Made by a program: the position numbers and the translations under genes
Notes under the pieces: model-generated
The model's input: the letters and a program-made list of their open reading frames with translations, nothing else
What the model was told of the DNA's origin: nothing
Database searches by the model: none
Shown: positions 28,519 to 32,677 of the stretch, one piece after another
How positions within the stretch are numbered: the stretch's first letter is position 1
Layout of the letters: each line of letters starts with the position of its first letter
Source: Acholeplasmataceae bacterium
Lineage (GTDB): Bacteria; Bacillota_I; Bacilli_A; ML615J-28; CAG-698
Length of the DNA: 32,677 bases
NCBI GenBank assembly: GCA_012839485.1
Contig: DUNF01000053.1
Span: forward strand, 1-32,677
Direction of reading: 5' to 3'

Positions 28519-29910
28519 ATGAAATTAACAAAAAAAGATTATAAAGAAATATTAGAAGCATGTTTAGAAACAGGTGCTGATTTTGCGGAGATTTATCTTG
28601 AAGATAAGATTGCTAATAACTATGCGATGATTAACGGGAAGTTAGATAGAGCTAATAGTAGCAATCTATACGGAGCAAGCATTAGAATCTTACAAGGAGT
28701 AGAAGAATCATTTGGCTATACTTCTGATTTAAGTAAAGAAAACTTACTTAATTTAGCAAGGAAGTTAAATGCTAGTTTTAATGCTCCAAAGCAAAAGATT
28801 AAATTTACTCTAAAAGAAGAAGAAACACCAAAGATTATTTTTGTGGAAAGAAGCGCTAGTAAAACTAAACTAAAAGAAAAGATTAAATTATTAGCAAGAG
28901 CAGAAAAAGGCTTAAGAAGCTTTGATTCTAAAGAAATCATTAGAACTAATGCTGTATTAACAGATGAAGAACAATATATTACAGTTATTAATACTTTAGG
29001 AGTAATCAAAAAAGATTTAAGAAGTCATTTACGTCTTTCAGTATCAGCTGTTGCATCAGATGGTAAAAATATGCAAGATGCATTTGGCTCAAAAGGTGGT
29101 AACTGTGGTTATGAACTATTTGATAATTTTGATATTGAAAAGATGGGTTATGAGGCAAGTGAAACTGCAGTTAAAATGCTTCACGCTGATGAAATGAAAA
29201 GTGGTAAGATGACTGTAGTTATCGATAATGGTTTTGGTGGAGTATTACTTCATGAAGCTTGTGTTCACTCACTAGAAGCAACATCAGTAGCTAAAGGTAG
29301 TTCAGTATTTTGTAATATGCTTGGAAAACAAATAGCATCACCTATCGTAACTGCAATTGATGATGGTACAATTCCAAATGCTTGGGGATCATTAAATATT
29401 GATGATGAAGGTAATGAAACTAAGAGAAATGTTTTAATTAAAGATGGTATTTTACAATCATACTTAGTAGATTTTAGAAATGATCGTACGATGAAACATG
29501 GCATTACTGGTAGTGGTAGAAGACAAAACTTTAAATATTCACCAACATCAAGAATGACTAATACTTTCTTTGCTCCTGGAGATTCTACATTTGAAGAGAT
29601 TATTAAAAATACTAAGTCAGGATTCTTTGCTAAGAGTATGGGTGGCGGAAGTGTTAACCCAGCAACTGGAGAATTTAACTTTGCAGTTAATGAAGGATAT
29701 TTAATTGAAGACGGAAAGATTACAAAACCAGTAAGAGGAGCTACATTAGTAGGTAGTGGTGCTGAGATTTTAGCTAATATTGATATGATTGCAAATAACT
29801 TAGAGTTCTCTTATGGTATGTGTGGATCTTTAAGTGGTTCAATCCCAACAATCGTAGGTCAACCAACAATTAGAGTTCAAAATATAACTGTTGGTGGAAA
29901 GGGGAATTAA
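28519..29910 (+). CDS. tldD: TldD-family metalloprotease
   Basis: LLHEACVHSLEATSV (HExxxH), GSGRRQNFKYSPTSRMTNTFFAPGDSTFEEII. Confidence 0.92.
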   Translation: MKLTKKDYKEILEACLETGADFAEIYLEDKIANNYAMINGKLDRANSSNLYGASIRILQGVEESFGYTSDLSKENLLNLARKLNASFNAPKQKIKFTLKEEETPKIIFVERSASKTKLKEKIKLLARAEKGLRSFDSKEIIRTNAVLTDEEQYITVINTLGVIKKDLRSHLRLSVSAVASDGKNMQDAFGSKGGNCGYELFDNFDIEKMGYEASETAVKMLHADEMKSGKMTVVIDNGFGGVLLHEACVHSLEATSVAKGSSVFCNMLGKQIASPIVTAIDDGTIPNAWGSLNIDDEGNETKRNVLIKDGILQSYLVDFRNDRTMKHGITGSGRRQNFKYSPTSRMTNTFFAPGDSTFEEIIKNTKSGFFAKSMGGGSVNPATGEFNFAVNEGYLIEDGKITKPVRGATLVGSGAEILANIDMIANNLEFSYGMCGSLSGSIPTIVGQPTIRVQNITVGGKGN

Positions 29911-29911
29911 G

Positions 29912-31225
29912 ATGGATTATAAAAAAATATTAGAACAAGGTAAAAAGTTAGGCTTTTCTGATTTAGAATTTCAAATTTCAAGTAGCACATCTTTATCAAT
30001 TGAAGTATTTAAAGGAAAAGTTGAAAAGAATCAAGTTCAAAGTGATTTTTCTATTGTTTTAAGTGGTTTATATAAAGATCAACTTGCCTCTGCTTCTACA
30101 ACAAACAAAGATTTTGATCCTAAGAAACTATTAAAGAAATTAAAAGAAAACGCTAAGGCTTTAAATAAAGATGAAAAAGAAGAAATTTTTGCTGGTAGTA
30201 AAGAATATCCAAAATCAATTGTTCATAAAGTAGATTTTAATAATGTAGATAATAAGAAAAAAGTTGATTTTCTTTTAGACTTAGAAAAAAAAGTTTATGA
30301 CTTAGATAAAAGAATTACTTTAGTATCTAATTGCAGATATTTTGAATCAACTAGTACACAAGAAATTGTTAATAGTAAAGGATTAAATCTTAAAAAAGAA
30401 TTGAAATCTTGTGGTGCTTATGCAGTTGCAGTTGCAAGTGATGGCACAAGTACACAAACAGGATTTGGAGTTGAAGTAGATTTTAATTTTAAAGGTTTAG
30501 ACAAAGATAAGATTGCAAATAAAGCTGTAGAAAGAGCAACAAGATTACTAGGTGCTAAACCAATTAAATCTGGTAAATATCCAGTAATTATTGAAAAGGA
30601 TGCTTTTGCATCTTTACTAGGTGCTTTCTTAGGTATTTTTAGTGGAGAAGCTGCAATTAAGAAAACAACACTTTTACTTGGAAAAGAAAAGGCAAAGATT
30701 TTTGATGAAAGAGTTAATATTGTAGAAGATCCATTAGTTGAAACCTCTGTATATTACAATCCTTTTGATGATGAAGGTGTTGCTACTAAGCAAAAACATT
30801 TAATCAAAGCTGGTGTATTTACTGGATTTGCTCATAACCTAAAAACAGCTAAAGCCTTAAAACAAGATTTAACTGGAAATGGTTATAATAAGAGCGTTGA
30901 CTTTGCTTATACATACTTAGTAAATGGCGATACTTCTTTAGATGATTTAGTAAAAAGTATTGATAAGGGGTTGCTAATTACTAACTTGCAAGGATTACAT
31001 TCAGGTTTAAATCCTATTTCAGGCGATTTTAGCTTACAATCATCTGGATTTTATATTGAAGATGGTAAGATTGTAAAACCGACTAGTTTAATTGTTACAT
31101 CAGGAAACTTCTTTGAAATGATGAATGATATTGATAAAATAGGTAATGATTTAGAACTACGTAATGAAAGCTCAGTAAATGCGCCTTCAGTTAAATTTAA
31201 TTGTTTACAAGTTTCTGGAGAGTAA
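29912..31225 (+). CDS. tldE: TldE/PmbA-family protein, partner of TldD
   Basis: Downstream of tld[54 protein letters not shown]; start ATG 29912. Confidence 0.9.
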   Translation: MDYKKILEQGKKLGFSDLEFQISSSTSLSIEVFKGKVEKNQVQSDFSIVLSGLYKDQLASASTTNKDFDPKKLLKKLKENAKALNKDEKEEIFAGSKEYPKSIVHKVDFNNVDNKKKVDFLLDLEKKVYDLDKRITLVSNCRYFESTSTQEIVNSKGLNLKKELKSCGAYAVAVASDGTSTQTGFGVEVDFNFKGLDKDKIANKAVERATRLLGAKPIKSGKYPVIIEKDAFASLLGAFLGIFSGEAAIKKTTLLLGKEKAKIFDERVNIVEDPLVETSVYYNPFDDEGVATKQKHLIKAGVFTGFAHNLKTAKALKQDLTGNGYNKSVDFAYTYLVNGDTSLDDLVKSIDKGLLITNLQGLHSGLNPISGDFSLQSSGFYIEDGKIVKPTSLIVTSGNFFEMMNDIDKIGNDLELRNESSVNAPSVKFNCLQVSGE

Positions 31226-31227
31226 AA

Positions 31228-32409
31228 ATGAAAGAGAAAATTTTATTTACATCTGAGTCAGTTACTGAAGGTCATCCTGATAAAGTGTGTGATCAAATTG
31301 CCGATGCAATTCTAGATGAAATAATTAAAAATTCTATTGAAGAACCAAGAGTTGCTTGCGAAGTAGCTGCTACTACAGGAATAGTTTTAGTTATGGGCGA
31401 AATTACTACTGATTGTTACGTAGATATTCAAAAAATTGTTAGACAAGTAATTAATGATATCGGCTATGATCGCGGTAAGATTGGTTTTGATGGTGATAAT
31501 GTAGGTGTTTTACTTGCAATTAACGAACAATCAAAAGATATTAGTAAAGGCGTTGATCATAACGAAGAAGGAACTACTGGAGCTGGTGATCAAGGGATAA
31601 TGTTCGGCTATGCTTCAAATGAAACTGAAGAATATATGCCTATAGCTATTACTTTAGCTCATAAGTTAACTAAAAGATTAGCAGAAGTAAGAAAAAATGA
31701 GAAAAAGAAAATCTTACGTCCTGATGGTAAAAGCCAAGTAACAGTAGAATATGATGAAAATGGTAAAATAAAGCGAATTGATAGTATCATTGTTTCAACT
31801 CATCATATCACAGATATTAGTCAAGAAGATCTAAGAAAATATGTATTGGAAAATGTAATCAAAGTTGTTATTCCAAAAGAGTTATTAGATAAAGAAACTA
31901 AGTATTATATTAACCCTACAGGGGCTTTTACTGAAGGTGGACCAAAAGCTGATAGTGGGCTTACTGGAAGAAAGATTATTGTAGATACATATGGTGGTTA
32001 TGCTCATCATGGTGGTGGCTCATTTAGTGGCAAAGATCCTACAAAAGTAGATCGTACAGGAGCTTATATGGCAAGATATATTGCCAAGAATTTAGTTGCT
32101 TCTGGTGTTGCACCTAAACTTGAAGTAGGTTTAAGTTATGTTATTGGTAGAAGCGAGCCTACATCTTTATTAATTGATACTTATGGTTATAAGAAGTATT
32201 CTTATGATTTAATTATCAAAATAATTAGAAAAGTTTTCCCATTAACACCAAGAGGTATTATTGATCATTTTGATTTATTTAAACCTATTTATCGCCAAGT
32301 GTCTAACTATGGCCATTTTGGTAGATTAGATTTAGATCTTGCTTGGGAAAAGTTAGATAAAGTTGATGAAATAAAGAAATATTTAGAAAATCCTAGTCTA
32401 TTAGACTAG
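31228..32409 (+). CDS. metK: S-adenosylmethionine synthetase
   Basis: [51 protein letters not shown]; start ATG 31228. Confidence 0.97.
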   Translation: MKEKILFTSESVTEGHPDKVCDQIADAILDEIIKNSIEEPRVACEVAATTGIVLVMGEITTDCYVDIQKIVRQVINDIGYDRGKIGFDGDNVGVLLAINEQSKDISKGVDHNEEGTTGAGDQGIMFGYASNETEEYMPIAITLAHKLTKRLAEVRKNEKKKILRPDGKSQVTVEYDENGKIKRIDSIIVSTHHITDISQEDLRKYVLENVIKVVIPKELLDKETKYYINPTGAFTEGGPKADSGLTGRKIIVDTYGGYAHHGGGSFSGKDPTKVDRTGAYMARYIAKNLVASGVAPKLEVGLSYVIGRSEPTSLLIDTYGYKKYSYDLIIKIIRKVFPLTPRGIIDHFDLFKPIYRQVSNYGHFGRLDLDLAWEKLDKVDEIKKYLENPSLLD

Positions 32410-32418
32410 GATTTTTTA
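32389..32418 (+). terminator. metK terminator, overlapping the stop codon
   Basis: AATCCTAGTC-TATTA-GACTAGGATTTTTTT. Confidence 0.92.
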
Positions 32419-32453
32419 TAATCTCATTTTAATAATCAAATGTTAGGTTAAAA

Positions 32454-32482
32454 TTGACTTTTTTATAAAAATAATGTATAAT
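32454..32482 (+). promoter_or_regulatory. Strong sigma-A-type promoter at right end
   Basis: TTGACT-N17-TATAAT. Confidence 0.8.
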
Positions 32483-32509
32483 ATGTTTGTAAACGTTTGT
32501 GTTGGTAAA

Positions 32510-32677
32510 TAAAAAACAAGGAGGATAACTATTAAACAGAGCCAACACTAATTTGTTTAATAGTAAATAAAAGATGAGAAAAGAGCTACTAAAATTTTTC
32601 CAAATTTTCTCATCTTTTATTTACTATTAAACAAATTAGTGTTGGCTCTGTTTAATAGTTATCCTCCTTGTTTTTTA
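32510..32677. repeat. 73-bp perfect inverted repeat (arms 32510-32582 and 32605-32677, 22-bp spacer) at right contig end; probable chimeric fold-back
   Basis: taaaaaacaaggaggataac...gatgagaaaa is the exact reverse complement of ttttctcatc...tccttgtttttta. Confidence 0.93.

Noticed and set aside
1-32677. Terminal inverted repeats as hairpin telomeres of a linear replicon
   Set aside because: Arms have 33-bp and 22-bp spacers, the left one interrupts a gene with an extra direct-repeat junction, and gene content is ordinary chromosomal; a chimera or assembly artefact fits better.
1-32677. CRISPR arrays, tRNA/rRNA genes, transposases or phage genes
   Set aside because: None seen on either strand when reading intergenic regions and the ORF track.

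Overview
32.7-kb window of AT-rich, densely packed bacterial chromosome. Gene content suggests a reduced Firmicutes/Bacilli-type genome using the standard stop code, since TGA serves as a stop in several ATGA overlaps. Most of it is conserved housekeeping: PHP-domain (partial)-rsmB-rlmN-rsgA-rpe-thiN-(rpmB), fakA-like, recG-plsX-rnc-dnaD-nth, (rqcH), gmk-rpoZ-ROK kinase-priA-fmt-pgpA, (class-I GATase), sdaA-glyA-(coaD), gltX-tldD-tldE-metK. The accessory content is a pair of paralogous secreted proteins (RICIN beta-trefoil plus an unassigned Cys/His C-terminal domain) on either side of rqcH; one copy is followed by a lipoprotein with BamE/SmpA-like repeats. That lectin-lipoprotein module is bracketed by near-identical terminator hairpins that also encode the 3' ends of nth and rqcH, suggesting insertion into an ancestral convergent nth><rqcH junction. 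Two housekeeping proteins look like catalytically dead pseudo-enzymes with intact ORFs: PriA (Walker A, Walker B and motif VI all lost) and RsmB (both catalytic cysteines and the SAM motif lost). Both contig ends carry 73-bp inverted repeats that look like chimeric fold-backs and should not be interpreted biologically without reads. All calls are from reading the sequence; no searches were run.
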